NCBI GenBank assembly: GCA_037176845.1
Contig: JAYKXP010000063.1
Location: forward strand, 124,001-188,000
Direction of reading: 5' to 3'
DNA: 64,000 bases
DNA from: Paramarasmius palmivorus
Taxonomy: Eukaryota > Basidiomycota > Agaricomycetes > Agaricales > Marasmiaceae
The notes below the pieces were generated by a model that saw nothing but the letters and a program-made list of their open reading frames with translations, did no database searches and was not told the DNA's origin. Below are positions 41,480-53,125 of this stretch, piece by piece; position 1 is the stretch's first letter, and the number at the start of each line of letters is the position of its first letter. The translations under genes were made by a program, and so were the position numbers.

Positions 41480-42972
41480 CAGTACTAAGTTTCGTGTTCC
41501 TTTTAGGTATCGTACTACGCGTATGGCCTGTTCCCAATGTTTTTGCCCATAGCAACCATTGAAGCATGACAATTGTCTGACTGCGTAACTGATGTCAGGT
41601 CTGGTCCCAACTGCGAGGTACATCAGGGATCCAACCAGTTCTCTGTAAGGTAGGTTCTCAGCCATTTCCCTCTGCTCCTCCTTGGTCTGAGGACTGTCTT
41701 CTTTTGATAGTCGGATACCTGGGACCAGTGGTGTTTTAACTGGGTTTGCGCTGGTTTGTCCAAATTGGGTGATGATCCTGTCGATGAGTGCGGTTTGGGA
41801 GAGGTGGATGATTGTTTTTGTGCGGTCACGGTGAAGTCGTATCCCAACTACAAAATCAATGGTGCCGCCAGAGATCTCCCACTTTTCCCTCATCTGCTGC
41901 TTTAATTTTTCGATTTCTTTTTGGTTGCTGGCAGCACAGGTGAAGTTATCCACATGCACTGCACATAGGATTGTACCTGACTCAGATTTTCGGTAGTACA
42001 GGCAGTGTTCAACGCTGACTCGTTTGAAGCCCCAGCCGATCATTGCTTGGTGCATGGTTTGGTACCAGGTGCGACCACCTTGTTTCATTCTTTTTGAAGC
42101 TCCCACACATAGTCTTCCTTTCCAGCTTCTTCAAATCCTTCAGGTTGTTCCATATAGCAGGCTTCTGGCAGGATCCCGTGTAAGTATGCTGTTTTGGTGT
42201 CGAGCTGTTCCAGTTCCCAGTCAAGGGAGGCTGCAATGTGGCTGATGATTCTTAGGGTTTCCAGTCATCCAGTCGGAGAGGATGTCTTGTCATAGTCTTG
42301 CCCGTAGATGGCTTCAAAACCTCAGCAGACCCAATGGACTTTGTACCAGTAAACTTGACCATCTCCATTCCGTTTCCTTTGGAAGACTGGCTTGCCTTTC
42401 ATGATCTTCCGTTCAGCTGGGACTGCTGAGCGTGGAATGAGTTTGTAGACCCCGAGTTGTTTGATGGAGTCCATCTCCTCCTGAAGTGCATTGATCCAGT
42501 GTTCTCTTTCAGAATCAATGCTGAGGGCCTCTTTCATAGAATTTGGGTCATCGGGGTATTGTACCTCAATATCTGCGTTGGCAGCTGCAGTGATGGACTC
42601 GTCCAACCACGCTCTTGTTATATCTGGGTCCTCGACCTGGTCTGCCAACTCTAGTAGAGTTTCCTTGGGTGTGTGGAGGTCATTGTCCCACTCTGTATGT
42701 TTTGCAAGGGTTTCTTCCAGCCATGTGTGCAAGGCTTCAGCATTTCCTCCATCAGCCAGGATTTCTTGAAGCTGTGCTTGGGCAGCTTCCCATGCAGCAT
42801 CCTTCTGTGCACGCTCTGCCTTCACCCGTTCTCCGCTGGCCTTGGATTCTGCAATGACATGTTCTAGACGACTTGGTCCCGGTTCATGGTCCTTTTCTTC
42901 GGCTAAGCATGTAGAGTGTCTGACACCTGTTGTAATAGGTACCGGGGCTGCTGGTATTGGTGGTTCTGGCAT
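41480..42972 (-). pseudogene. Copia reverse transcriptase region
   Basis: 42972-42322 encodes the linker and RT start (SEREHWINALQEEMDSIKQL, MKGKPVFQRKRNGDGQVYWY). It is interrupted by TGA (42322-42324) then GFEAIYGQDYDKTSSPTG-TGA (42265-42267)-LETLRIISHIAASLDWELEQ, then a short frame slip into MKQGGRTWYQTMHQAMIGWG. The catalytic YVDD position reads HVDN (VHVDNFTCAASN), so the second Asp is lost. PYRELVGSLMYLAVGTRPDI and QAIRVVRYLKGTRNL mark the end of RT. Where related elements have GFxxxxG-DYDxTFSPxxR, the Arg is TGA here. Confidence 0.88.
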
Positions 42973-43008
42973 GGATTCCTCGTCATCTGAGCTGTAGTCA
43001 TCTGTTTG

Positions 43009-44349
43009 TCACTGGAGGCTGAATGGTTCTGGGGGAGCTGGTTTTATGGTTGTGATCCGCTTGCGGCAGAGTGGCCCTGATTCATGTGACTCAATGAATT
43101 GGACATGGTACGAGGTAATGACACACTGGGACTGTGGATGGTAGCAGAGATATGCTTTGGAGTCTGGTGAGTAGCCAATCATAATGCATTTGAGGGATCG
43201 TTCATAGATCTTTGGGTTGTTTTTGTGTTGTATCAGGACGTATGCCTCACAGCCAATCTCTCGGAGGTGGGAGAGGTTTGGTTTCTTGCCTTGTAAAGCT
43301 TCATATGGAGTTTTCCCTTTTATTGCAAGTGTGGGAGATCTATTGGCAGCGGCAGTTTTGATGAAGTGATCCCATAGTTTAACTGGTACTCCAGATGTGA
43401 TTTGCATTGCTCATGCATGTCCAAAAAGTGTGTGGTGTGATCACTCCACTTTGCCTATGTGGGCAGAGGTGTATGGTGCGGTGAATTGTTGTTGGGTCCC
43501 AACTTCCGCTAACCATTTTTCCATTTCCTCAGATTTCAGTTCTCTGTTGTCTGTCCGATAGGTACCAACTTTGAACTGGGGAAATTTGAGTTCATGTTGT
43601 CGTTCCCATTGTTTCAGCTTGGGGAATGCCATGGCTTTGGAGGTGAGAGGTATAGCCCATATGGAATTTGTGCATTCATCGATAAGTTCCGTTGAATATA
43701 GGTTACATCTAGTGGATGATACAGCTTCAGGGCCTGTGAGATCTACATAGACCACTTCAAACAAACAAGTAGCCTTTGGATTCTCCCTCTCCTTTGGCAC
43801 TGGGGTCTTTGTTTGTTTTCCCTGAATGCATGGTGAGCACTTGGGTGGTGTATGTGATAGGTCTGCTCACATACCTTCGGCCATATTGTTTCTGATCATG
43901 TGTTCCACAGATGCAACGTTTACATGACCCAGTCGGCGGTGCCACATCTCGAGAGTTGGTAGGCATTGGGTGATATGGGCATGTTCAACTTTGGTGGATG
44001 ATGAGCCATTTAGGGCGTAGAGTTTCTTGTTCTGGCAAGTCCCCGTTGTGACGGTGATGTTCTTGGTGCGTTCTACAATTGAACATGTTGTGTTGTCAAA
44101 AATGACTTTATAACCTTTGTCACAGAGACGTCCAATGGAGAGTAGATGGACAGTGGCCTGTGGGATGTAGAAGGCTTCCTGCAATCGGAGGTATGTTCCT
44201 CGTGCAGTTTGAAGTTTCACTAGGCCAACTCTGACAGTGTCGATACTGCTCCCTCTGACACCTTTGACAGGGAATGATTTGATTGGCTTGAGTTCAAGGA
44301 AATCGGAGTGTTCAGGGGTAAGGTGGATAGTGCATGCACTGTCAAGGTT
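43009..44349 (-). pseudogene. Copia protease-integrase region
   Basis: Just after the TGA at 44350-44352 comes NLDSACTIHLTPEH, the aspartic protease site in the form DSA. MWHRRLGHVNVASVEHMIRN and KCSPCIQGKQT give the HHCC zinc site of integrase. VVYVDLTGP, YRTDNRELKS and HIGKVE mark the D, D, E catalytic residues. TGA codons at 43867-43869 (after AEGM), 43441-43443 (after GKVE, where ERSHRT is usual) and 43411-43413 (HA-TGA-AMQ, usually RARAM) break the frame. The rest (SGVPVKLWDHFIKTAAANRS...) matches the integrase C-terminus. Confidence 0.88.
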
Positions 44350-45463
44350 TCATGGTCCAGTGTCTGTGGTCATGTATGCGAATTTCGGTCCAGAGATGGG
44401 TTTGATGGGGGTGTCTGGAGCAGCTGTGGTGGGTTTGGTGTATTCGTGCCAATTGACTAATGCTTTTGCATCTGCCATGAGGTTTTCCGTGAGTACCATT
44501 GAGAGTTCACTATCAGAGATGTTGGAGTAACCGTATTTCTCTGCCGTAGCGATGAGGTTGTCATTTGGTGTGATGGCACTTGCCGCAACTTCAGTGTCCT
44601 CCTCCTCGACAAGGCGATAGGCCTTCCCAGATTCATCCACAAATCTGCATCCCTGCTTTCCCTTGTCGTTCGAACTCTTCCCCTGCTTTGCCTCTCGTGC
44701 CTTCTTCCTTGCTGTGAGAACTTCATCCCTCTTCCATGGGCCCACCTGGTGACCAACACTCTTCAGTTTTATGTGGTCCCAGGCAGCCGGGGACCGTGCA
44801 TTTTGGCCGGTTCTTGTTTTATGGTTTGGGTGTTCGAGCTGCATGAGCTATGGCATTTGCACGCTCAGAGTCCTTTAGCTCCTTTTCCACCACGCGGAAT
44901 TCCTGCTCGAGACGGGTAGTGATGCTGGACAGTGTGACGTTTGGTGACGAGATTAGGAGTGTGTCAAGGGATTCGCGGATGTTGCGTAGCTCGGTGCCCA
45001 TCACATTGAGGAGTATGATTTTATGGAAGGCGTCTTGAGTGGATATGCCAATCTCAAAGATGTGTTTGATGAGGTTGGCAATTTTGGACATGGTGTCAGG
45101 GATGGTGGTGTCTTGTACAAAGCAAATGCTGAAGGCTTCCTCAATGAGGGAGATTTGTGTGATGTTTCCTTGCTTCCGGTGACAGGTCTCAAGCGCTTCC
45201 CACATTTCGTGTGCGGATTTGCAGCCGCGTATATGTTTCTTCTCTGTTGCGGTTAAGCGCATTCGGATGCATGCACACGCCATGTCGTTGTTGTCCTCCC
45301 ATGCAGCAAGATTGTCCTTGTCCATGGCCGTGGGTTTCAGCACCTTGTTGAGCATGTAGCCCTTTAGCTGAACAAGTAATAGTGTATCGAGGCAGTTCTC
45401 GGACCAATCAGTCCAGTTGCCTTTGATGATGTCGAGTGGCGGGAATTCTTGGAATTTGGACAT
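44350..45463 (-). CDS. Copia gag region
   Basis: 45463-44819 encodes 214 aa starting MSKFQEFPPLDIIKGNWTDW, with LNKVLKPTAMDKDNLAAWED and AHEMWEALETCHRKQG. This is the UBN2-type Copia gag. The frame then slips into 44844-44350 (MQLEHPNHKTRTGQNARSPA...), where the zinc knuckle is eroded, ending at TGA 44350. Start 45463 lies 14 bases after the LTR. Gag forms the particle; the knuckle normally binds RNA. Confidence 0.8.
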
Positions 45464-45477
45464 GTCTTTGATGCGAG

Positions 45478-45687
45478 TGACTTTATTGGATAGGTACCTA
45501 GAATAGAGAATATGATACTAGATACCATATCAGTAAGAGTGGAATATGTAAATGTAAGTGGCAACATACCTCAGACACTGTGCGTAAGTGACTGAGGTAT
45601 GTGTGAGGCGCGGCGACACATTTGTACTTGTTGCCACGTGTATTTATGTAATCATTGTCTCTCGTCTTCTGCTCGTTGCACTCAACA
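45478..45687 (-). repeat. Copia 5' LTR (by element strand)
   Basis: 210 bp, nearly identical to 33940-34149. Gag begins 14 bases inside. The few LTR differences point to a fairly recent insertion. Confidence 0.9.
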
Positions 45688-46292
45688 CACACGGCCCCTC
45701 TGAACCAAGAGGTGTATCTCATTTCAAGTTATGGGGAGGCTTCTGATGAGCGGCATTAAGTAGTGTCACGGTAAATGGTAGAGCGAAGAGGGGTATATCT
45801 CGGTCAATGATCGAATGGAGGAGGCGTGACGAGCGCTTAGGAAGCAAGTGCCCAGATGAGAAGGTGAAGGGTAGAACGGGAACGGAAGGGAACAAGGGAA
45901 AGGGTGCCGGATGTATGAGACAGCTCCTTCCTTACCTGGTATCTATTCCCAGAAGGAAGACTTCGAATGTCCAGCGAGCAACGCATTGGAGGAACCAACT
46001 CCGGGGCAAGGCGATGGAAAGGTCCGATAGTACATAGAGTCCTTCCGAGCAGAATATTTTACAGTTACGGTGTGTCTTCTGGGTGTATTGCCCAATACAA
46101 ATATTGATCACAAACAGGCACAAATCCGTACCACATGCTATATCTGTCCATGTACGTGTGAGACCCTGCACTGATCAATCCCTAGCAGGTCAATCTTTTG
46201 TCAATGGTCTATTGTCAGCCATTCAGGACAGGGACCGACATCTAAGAGGTGTATTTATTTGAACTCTAGTCTTCGAGGGAGAAGCGTCAATC
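45688..46292. repeat. Copia right flank with a diverged copy of the 19-kb repeat
   Basis: 'cagatgagaaggtgaag' (about 45850) and nearby aacgg-aacgg words match 19160-19205. No gene. Confidence 0.35.
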
Positions 46293-46445
46293 ATGCCGAA
46301 TATCACTCGGAATTGTGGGCCGACCGGCAACAACGCGCATATCAGTCAACAGCACCGAGAAAGAGCTGTAAATGTCAACAGCAAACGGAGGGGCATGAGC
46401 CAACTGAGATTCCATAAACTTGTTCGTATTTCAACAAAGATGTAG
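46293..46445 (+). CDS. Small ORF (50 aa), possible relic of the GAFNNV family
   Basis: ATG at 46293 (MPNITRNCGPTGNNAHISQQ) is preceded by a TATA-like gtatttattt about 40 bases upstream. The run NVNSKRRGMS recalls the ...NNGNRGMS end of exon 1 in the 2.7-kb gene, but the GAFNNV core is absent. Weak. Confidence 0.22.
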   Translation: MPNITRNCGPTGNNAHISQQHRERAVNVNSKRRGMSQLRFHKLVRISTKM

Positions 46446-47537
46446 GTACAGTAAGTAATCGAACCTCTAGGCACAAACACAGATATTAACATTTGACATC
46501 AAGTTCTCAACCTTTTCGTCCATGAGTATAAAAGCATCCACGGAAATCGTAGTTGATTCATATGCTGTAACTAATTATTAACGCCCACTCTTCATATTAT
46601 TCTCCTTTCGTGCTTCATTTGCAAATTGGTAAGCAAAAGCTCGGTTCACGGATGAGGGGACAGATAACCTAGCAGTTCATTCTGTGCTTCTGCTCCACTC
46701 AATACGCATTCGGTAAGTACATTTGGGCAATACTCAATTGGTACTATATCATTCATTTCGGATGGGCTTGTGACCTGCGGCCGCCTATCTATTCACACCG
46801 ACAGTACCAAAAAATATGCTCGACGGATATGTGTGCTGAAATGCTAACGATTAACCATATCGGGCGATCACATGATGCGATTGTCCTTATATGGCTTATC
46901 ATTCGATATTTTAGAACACCTTTCAGTGGGGGTTTGAGGGATATCCACTGAGCAGAAATTTTGGTCCTTCCGGAGTGATTAGTGACCTGTCAAATGGCAT
47001 GGGTGCGGTATGTGACCACAAAGAAATTTTCGGATGTCAGCGCCGGGCAATCTGTAACACGTCTGCGTCAACTTCACCACACACGGCTGCGTATGACCTG
47101 TGTTTATTCGAGTAAACGAAGAGAGAGCTACAACGAGCTAAGCCGACGCGGGAGACATGGTGGTAAAGAAGTAACAAACGAGTAAGGTACGTAATGTATG
47201 TAATGAAAAAGATATCCCTGATATGAGCGCTAGTACGGCCGCCTTACACAATCTTTGAGCTGTCGCTTGTGCTCGCGTCCAGGTTTTAGATGGCCTCCGA
47301 TGACCTGTGACCAAACGAGAAATTCTTGCCATCAGAAATGAACGGATTGGTGCAGTATTATGGCAGCACCCCTTTCATCAGTCTAATTCAACAGAGATAT
47401 TGTTACGAGAAACAAACGTCAATATCAGAAGTTGTGAACACGCCACTAGACTTTTGAGATGCTCAAAAGGCATCCTGTGGTACCTCACATCTCAGATATA
47501 CGTTCCCACCCACTGTTCCTTTCACTCTACTTCCATC
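46446..47537. other. Upstream region of the GAFNNV gene, no other gene supported
   Basis: Only short unsupported frames. CT-rich sequence precedes the ATG at 47538. Confidence 0.4.
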
Positions 47538-48440
47538 ATGTTCAACAATAGCGGCGGGTTCAACATGAACGGTGGTGCATTCAACAACGTTAGTGGGAAT
47601 CAATACAATAACTCGGGTGATGGTCCCCAGCACGCCGGTGGAACCCAGCACTACGGCGGAACGCAGAATCAGTATTCTGACGGGAACCACTACAACAACA
47701 CCGGTGACGGTCCTCAGCATGTCAACAGTGGCCACGGTACCCAAAATAGCCACATGATCGACAGCCGTTCACGAGGTAAGTCTATCCAAGAGACTTGATC
47801 ACAAGCTGAGGTCCCCAATATAGTAGGCCCTGGACAGCCCGCGGGCTGGGAATTCGAGCGACCGGAGATGTATCACTCCCCTCAATCAGAGCCGTGGGCC
47901 TATATGTCTAGCAGTCAACCAGGACATAGACATTATCTAAACCCTGCTCTCCTTCAGCCACGGCTAGATTATTATCAGCATGGTCGCTCCCGAGATTTCA
48001 GCCATCCTTATGATGCTGGCTGGGGCATCTCTCAACCGGAGGGAAATCATTTGCAATACATTCCAGGACGAGATTCTCGGTCTCCACCCACTAGCGACCG
48101 GCACCCATATCCTCCTCCACGAGCCCCATCCGAAGGAGACAATCATGTACATCTTCGGGGAGCGGCACCGCCCGCACAACGACCAGCTCCTCGACCAACC
48201 ACTCATTCTGCTCCTGGTTACGTGGAAGAGGGTTATGTACACCCCGACTCTCGTTCCTCACAAGATAACTATGTGCCTTATGGTACCCCAGCCTCACAGC
48301 AACCAAATCAAAAGAATACGCACCGAGCGGCGCCTGAGTCTGGCGAGGATGAAGATGCTGATGGTGCTCGCGACGAAGGACTTGGAGAGCCGGTCCGTAA
48401 TCCTGAATTGCACAAGTTTGTTCGCTCAGATCCAAAATGA
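47538..48440 (+). CDS. Intact two-exon GAFNNV-motif protein (283-284 aa)
   Basis: Exon 1 (47538-47775) encodes MFNNSGGFNMNGGAFNNV, then Gln/Asn/Gly/His/Tyr repeats (AGGTQHYGGTQNQY...), ending RSR-G at a GTAAGT donor. The acceptor is a tandem TAGTAG: exon 2 may start at 47824 or 47827, both in frame, giving one optional residue (intron 48 or 51 nt). Exon 2 (to 48440) reads GPGQPAGWEFERPEMYHSPQ and continues Pro/Tyr/Arg/Ser-rich, with an acidic ESGEDEDADGARDEG patch near the C-terminus. No enzyme or membrane motif; predicted disordered. Exon 1 is a polar, Asn/Gln/Gly-rich sequence with two related strand-like motifs (GGFNMNG, GGAFNNV). It is the clearest functional member of the family and the only one with an undamaged frame across the intron. 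Confidence 0.72.
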
Positions 48441-49498
48441 TTGAGCATATATACGTTTAGATAGTCACTGTTGTATCTTTTTGTTTGCTGTGCTATAGCT
48501 AAACTCCACTATCCGTGCAAGGGCAACGGTACGAGTATTTTTGATACCAAGAAACATAAAACTCACCTCATCGTGGCTCATTATTTCCATACTTATAATA
48601 CAAAGTCCAATTGATGGATCTTTTATTCTACAAGCCAGATAGACCCGGTCAGTTGGGCTTGGATCTTTACTTCATAGCCCATCCATTATCTTGGTAATGT
48701 CTGCCTTGATATTGCACAGAGACGATTTTGCGGCACAGTGATCCTAAACCAAATGTCTCGTCCCCTCACGCAGTCGTGAGGCTCTGATGAGTTGGCTTAC
48801 TTGGAACACGATGCAACAGGTCAAATTCAGGTGATGGGTACCTAGTCGTAGCAACGGTTATCCATCTGTTTACATGCAGTACGACCGTTGCGCTGATTGC
48901 GTCGGTCCATAGCGGGTTTTATCTAATATCTAGTATTCAATATCAGTGTAAGCATCGTGGAGCCTACAAATATACGGAGAAACAGTAGGATTAGTGATGG
49001 ACATACACAATGTTCACAAGCATAGTTGATAGATGTTGTCGGCATTCACAGTTGACGCATCCGTAGCAGGACAATGAATTCCCGTTTGCGCTCCACAAAT
49101 GACATCTTTATGTGACCATTCGTTCGTGACAGTTCTTTCCTACATAATGGAGTTTCTTAGGCTTCTCTTGTGTCTTGTTGTGAGAAAAGAATATACTTAT
49201 TTATAGGGCGCCACCGAGGAGATCACTTAATCACATCGAGTACAGGCACTGTTCTTGCGAAGTTGAGTAAATATGGAACATTTCGGTGATAACGAGTATG
49301 ATTCTTGCTACATTTATATGATGCAGTAATTCAAAGTTCAAAAGGTTCATGAAACGAATGCCATTCTAATGACCTCGGGAACAATTCTTCTATCAGTACG
49401 AAGCGCGCAAAAGCCTTCCTTTTGACGCCGTAAAACTAGCCTAAATACGCTCTACAAACTACTGCTACTTCCCACACCTTTCTTGCACTGTACTCCCA
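48441..49498. other. No gene recognised
   Basis: Intergenic, AT-rich. No supported frames or RNA. Confidence 0.45.
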
Positions 49499-49526
49499 TG
49501 CCTCCCAGTAACACGAGTGCGTCCTC

Positions 49527-49800
49527 ATGCTAATTAAAAATATCAAAGGCTCACACGACAATTCAGGTAGTGCCAACACTTACAGTGAAGGCAAACACCA
49601 CAATAATAATGGTGGTGAACCCCAAAACATTAACAATGGTAATGGGCAACAGAACATCAATACTGGCGCTGAACCTCAGCATAACTATGACCCCAGAGGT
49701 ATGTCAATATATTCTTGCAACAATTGACACATTATGTATTGTTTTTATGCCTGAACAGTCTCCCCGGTCTCTTCCTCAGGAAAATGAAGCCGACAGAATA
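49527..49800 (+). pseudogene. GAFNNV-family member lacking its N-terminal motif
   Basis: The frame from 49527 reads ...SHDNSGSANTYSEGKHHNNN, then GEPQNINNGNGQQNINTGAE, ending PRG at a GTATGT donor (about 49701), the same Arg-Gly splice position as in the other members. An acceptor (tgaacag, about 49760) leads to a short exon that stops after nine codons. The MFNNSGG start and GAFNNV core are missing, replaced by MLIKNIKG. It is most like the member at 59755 (QNINNGSGSQNINTG). Confidence 0.5.
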
Positions 49801-49860
49801 GAGTATCACCAAGCGCGATGGATATGTCGACGTAGTCATGAAAAGTTGATTCCTTAGGAG

Positions 49861-50589
49861 ACAATAATGTGCTGGCACCGATTTTTGTTGCTTCGTAATT
49901 TCCATTCCCATCAGCTCTTTCCCTTTCAAAATGTTTTCAATTGCCGATAAATCATCACTTATACCCCCGATGGCAGAAACTATGTATTCCAATAACTTGA
50001 AGCATTAAATTCTTTCTTCATCGACACGAGGTCAAATTGGCATGTTTAGCGCGCCTCAATCTGTCAAACCTTGTGGGGTATCTACCATGAGCCTTCGGCT
50101 TCAAAAGCTAAGGTGATAACACATTTAGAAATCCACTGCGTGCCTACTACGCCACAATCCAAATCGTTCTCAAGGTTCACCAAATGTATCCCTATTGGTG
50201 GTGCTATATATTCCGACGTGCGTTCTCCACGGGCTAGCCATGTGTTTCCGCATATACCGGCCTCATGCCAACCAACCAAAGGTCGCAAGGACGGGTGGTG
50301 TTAAAGATGCTGATGATGTCTGTGTAGGACTAGAAGCAGGTGATGCGCACTTTCGTTCGATCAGATGCACGAGTTTGATTCGATCGCATACCTCATGGAT
50401 ATCGCTGTATAGGCCATACTCCCGGGTATTATCATAATAAAAGCGTTGTACAGCAATATTAGACGCTCGCCTATCTCCGTCTTTCTAAAACGTCCGGTTG
50501 GTGGCGCTCCTTGGGAAAATCACTTGATGGATGCATTGAGCTGTTAAAGAAGCTGTTATATGCGCGCTAACGCGTCTTCGTACCGAGAT
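49861..50589. other. No gene recognised; contains a short direct repeat
   Basis: About 50345-50440 (atgcacgagtttga-tcgatc, cctcatggat, gtataggcca) is repeated in the same orientation at 59845-59945. Confidence 0.45.
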
Positions 50590-53125
50590 TCACTGGCCAG
50601 ATGGTACTCATCAGGGCCCAGACTGAGTCCACGAGGAATCTCTCTAGTGAAGTAATCATGCTAGGTCCAATACAATGCTCCGGAACGGTGAAGGAAAGGA
50701 CATTCATCAGGGAAACAAATACTTATCGCTTCTCTCTCGTTCAGGTAGTTGCTGTTCAAGAAGCAACATTACGCGTGCCATTTCTGAGTTAAAGGGCGAT
50801 GGACGGGCGGCTCGCTGTAACCTAGAGATCTACCCGTGTATTCGTGTCCAAGTGAAGAAGCATACAAGAACGTTCATAATCATTCTCCGGAAGTTTCACC
50901 GGCACCCCTCGGGGTGATATGCAGGAACGATAAGCGCATGAGATCTAAGGCGACAAAAGACAGAACGGCGAATGTGACAACGCCGCTCATAGTACACGCT
51001 ACGTAATAGCGGGTATAACATAGGCGCTAGGATGATAGTATCTTTGTTCTTCGTCGGCCGAAAGGATACCTCGCGAATAGAAGGGAAGAAGTAGGGCTGG
51101 AGGACGTATCATCTGGGCCATTTCGTCTTCGAAGTACGCGTAATGAGCTGTAGAATATAACGGGCTAAATTGAGTTGCTGTAAAATCACAACAAAGTAGC
51201 GCCCATACCATTCATCCGACCAGACACGATGACATAAAACAATATGGGAACCGTGGTGAGACTACCTAGCCATCGGGTATGGGCGGGAAAGGTGGATGTG
51301 ATCGTTGTAAAAAAGGGTTTAAACAGTGGGGTGGCTCTCATCGTTACGGTAACGGGAGAAGAGGGATATAACGTGGGCGAACGGGAAGGGGCGGGAGTTC
51401 ATCAAGCTCGACATGAGTAGGGGTAACAAGAGAGAGCGATTTAGATATCATGAAGGGTGCAGCGCTTCAAGGGTTCGAACATTTCAGAGTCGTCTAATCA
51501 GCTTCTGTCACCAAAGAGTACGAAGTACGAGTTCAATAGATGGAGTTCACGCGTGCTCGCAAGTCAAGATGGTAGCAGATGGAAAGGGATCAGAAGATGC
51601 GGGATTGTGCTGGTTTCTTCTTCTCGGATGGCAGAATGTGGGTACTGTCTTTGTGGGTTGGATGCTTCAGCTGTATACGCGTTAGCGCTTAGTATCGCAG
51701 AGGGAGAAAGAACGAAGAACGTACCAGCAAGCCTTGTAGCCCATCTTTTCTTTGCGGAACCGCCGTTGGAATCTGTAGTAAAGCCATCTGATAACTCTTT
51801 AGCCATGACAAAAGAACGAAGAGGGGGTAGAGTACTTACTACTTTAAACGCTCTTTGCCGAGTGTCGTTGATCGATACAGGCATGACGTATGGGACGACG
51901 AGCTTGCGTGGTTGATATGAACAAGCATGAACGGATAGGCGTTGAGACAATTTCCTTTCGAAGTCGTTGCACGAGATGTCTTGAGCCTTTTGGGCATGGT
52001 TTTCAGCAAGAGGGACGGACTCGAAAGAGCGTGAGACGTACCGGTGTTCGAATTTATTCTTCACAATCAACTTCCGCGGGCTTGGAGGAAAGATACGGAA
52101 CGCGATCGAAAGGGATGCGAGAAGCGAGAAGAAAGAGAGTATCGACATACGAGGAAAGGAATCGAATGCGGAATGGGGTTGGAAAGACCATCGAATGAAG
52201 GCTGCGTGATCGGAGAGCCTGTTCTGCCATCGAGGCGACGACTTCGTGTAGGAGAAGGAAAAAAATCAATGTTAAGGCGTTGGGATGTTGCATGAGGGTG
52301 TTGCGGCTGTGCCCACGAGGCTGCAGTATTGTCGGGTCAGGGGACTGCTTCCTTCATGACGAGGGGAGTTGCGCTGAGAAGAGGAGGCGAAGACTTTATG
52401 GGGGTTTTACAAATTGTCCTGGGCCTGAAGAGTTTGGTTGTCAGGGAAGGCACAAAGAGGAATAGTGTGAGACGTACCAGCGTTCCAGTAACGCCATCAT
52501 TGATAGGGTGTCATGCGTGGCCTCTCATAGCACAATCGTTAGATATCTTGACCCATAGTAGCCCATGCTTTCAACCTGGTCGGACCATCAGATAAGAAAA
52601 GCCGACGAGAGATACACAACGTACCGTTCACGCCGATGACGTTTCTTGTATCCCGAAGATGATATTGAGCATACCCTACAGGAGTGTCCAGATGTTCAGT
52701 GGGAGTCTGGAAGGGTCGCCGTTCGAGAGTAGAGCGCAGCGACATCGTAGTCGAGGAAGAGAAAAAATTCTCCACGTGGCAGTCAGAACCGACATCGTGA
52801 CGTGAGATTAAGCGCCCGCCTCTTGATCCTCTACCACGACATCTTCAACGTCCAGCATAGCAAGGTTCCGTTTCGGAAGGTGTGAGCATACATCAAGTGA
52901 GCAAATCTTTCATAAAACTCATACTTGATTCAAACGACAGAACACCACCTTCGTTTCAGCTTTCCGAGTCACGGCGTTCAATGGATCATGACTCTATAGG
53001 TCCTCTTCAATTTCCCTTTTACACCTCGTTTAAAGTCATCCTGTCGCTCCTCATCAACCTTTACTAGCAATGTATTCATATTATGATATATTCGCGCTTC
53101 GCTGGGTAATAACTCAGACATTAGC
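50590..53125. repeat. Left arm of a large inverted duplication
   Basis: The reverse complement matches 59955 to 64000. Landmarks include the cacgcgtgtcac/cgtgccatttctgagttaaa run, ccgatggctaggcag, tttgcggaacc, gaccatcagataag and cgtttcggaaggtgtgagc. Identity is high but with many small differences. The right partner has an extra 1.82-kb fold-back insert and continues past the window end. Confidence 0.85.
51564..52790 (-). pseudogene. Unassigned multi-exon family member in the left arm
   Basis: Probable exons on the minus strand: MENFFSSSTTMSLRSTLERR...RDTRNVIGVNG (52775 onward, GTACGT donor); an intron ending gatggtccgaccag (about 52578); a short exon ending DGVTGTL before a GTACGTC donor; and later frames to 52148-51564 (CNDFERKLSQRLSVHACSYQ, then GSAKKRWATRLAG with GTACGT donor). 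CCACGTGGCA lies just upstream of the first ATG (about 52779), as in the copies at 20.9, 31.1 and 57.0 kb. Stops are present in the middle exons. No domain was recognised. Confidence 0.35.

Larger units (their letters stand above)
33940..45687 (-). mobile_element. Ty1/Copia LTR retrotransposon, degenerate, with nested Plavaka element
   Basis: Two 210-bp LTRs (33940-34149 and 45478-45687) differ at only about three positions by eye and have TG...CA ends. On the minus strand the order is LTR, gag (from 45463), protease, integrase, reverse transcriptase, RNase H (to 34157), purine-rich GAGGAGGAG tract (34150-34160), LTR. Integrase before RT defines Copia. Without the nested insertion the element is about 5.0 kb. 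Several TGA codons interrupt pol, so it is not autonomous. No 5-bp flanking duplication is evident; the left flank is rearranged. Confidence 0.92.

Noticed and set aside
42457..42867. Several plus-strand frames across the Copia linker region
   Set aside because: Antisense shadows of the Glu/Ala-rich Copia pol linker.
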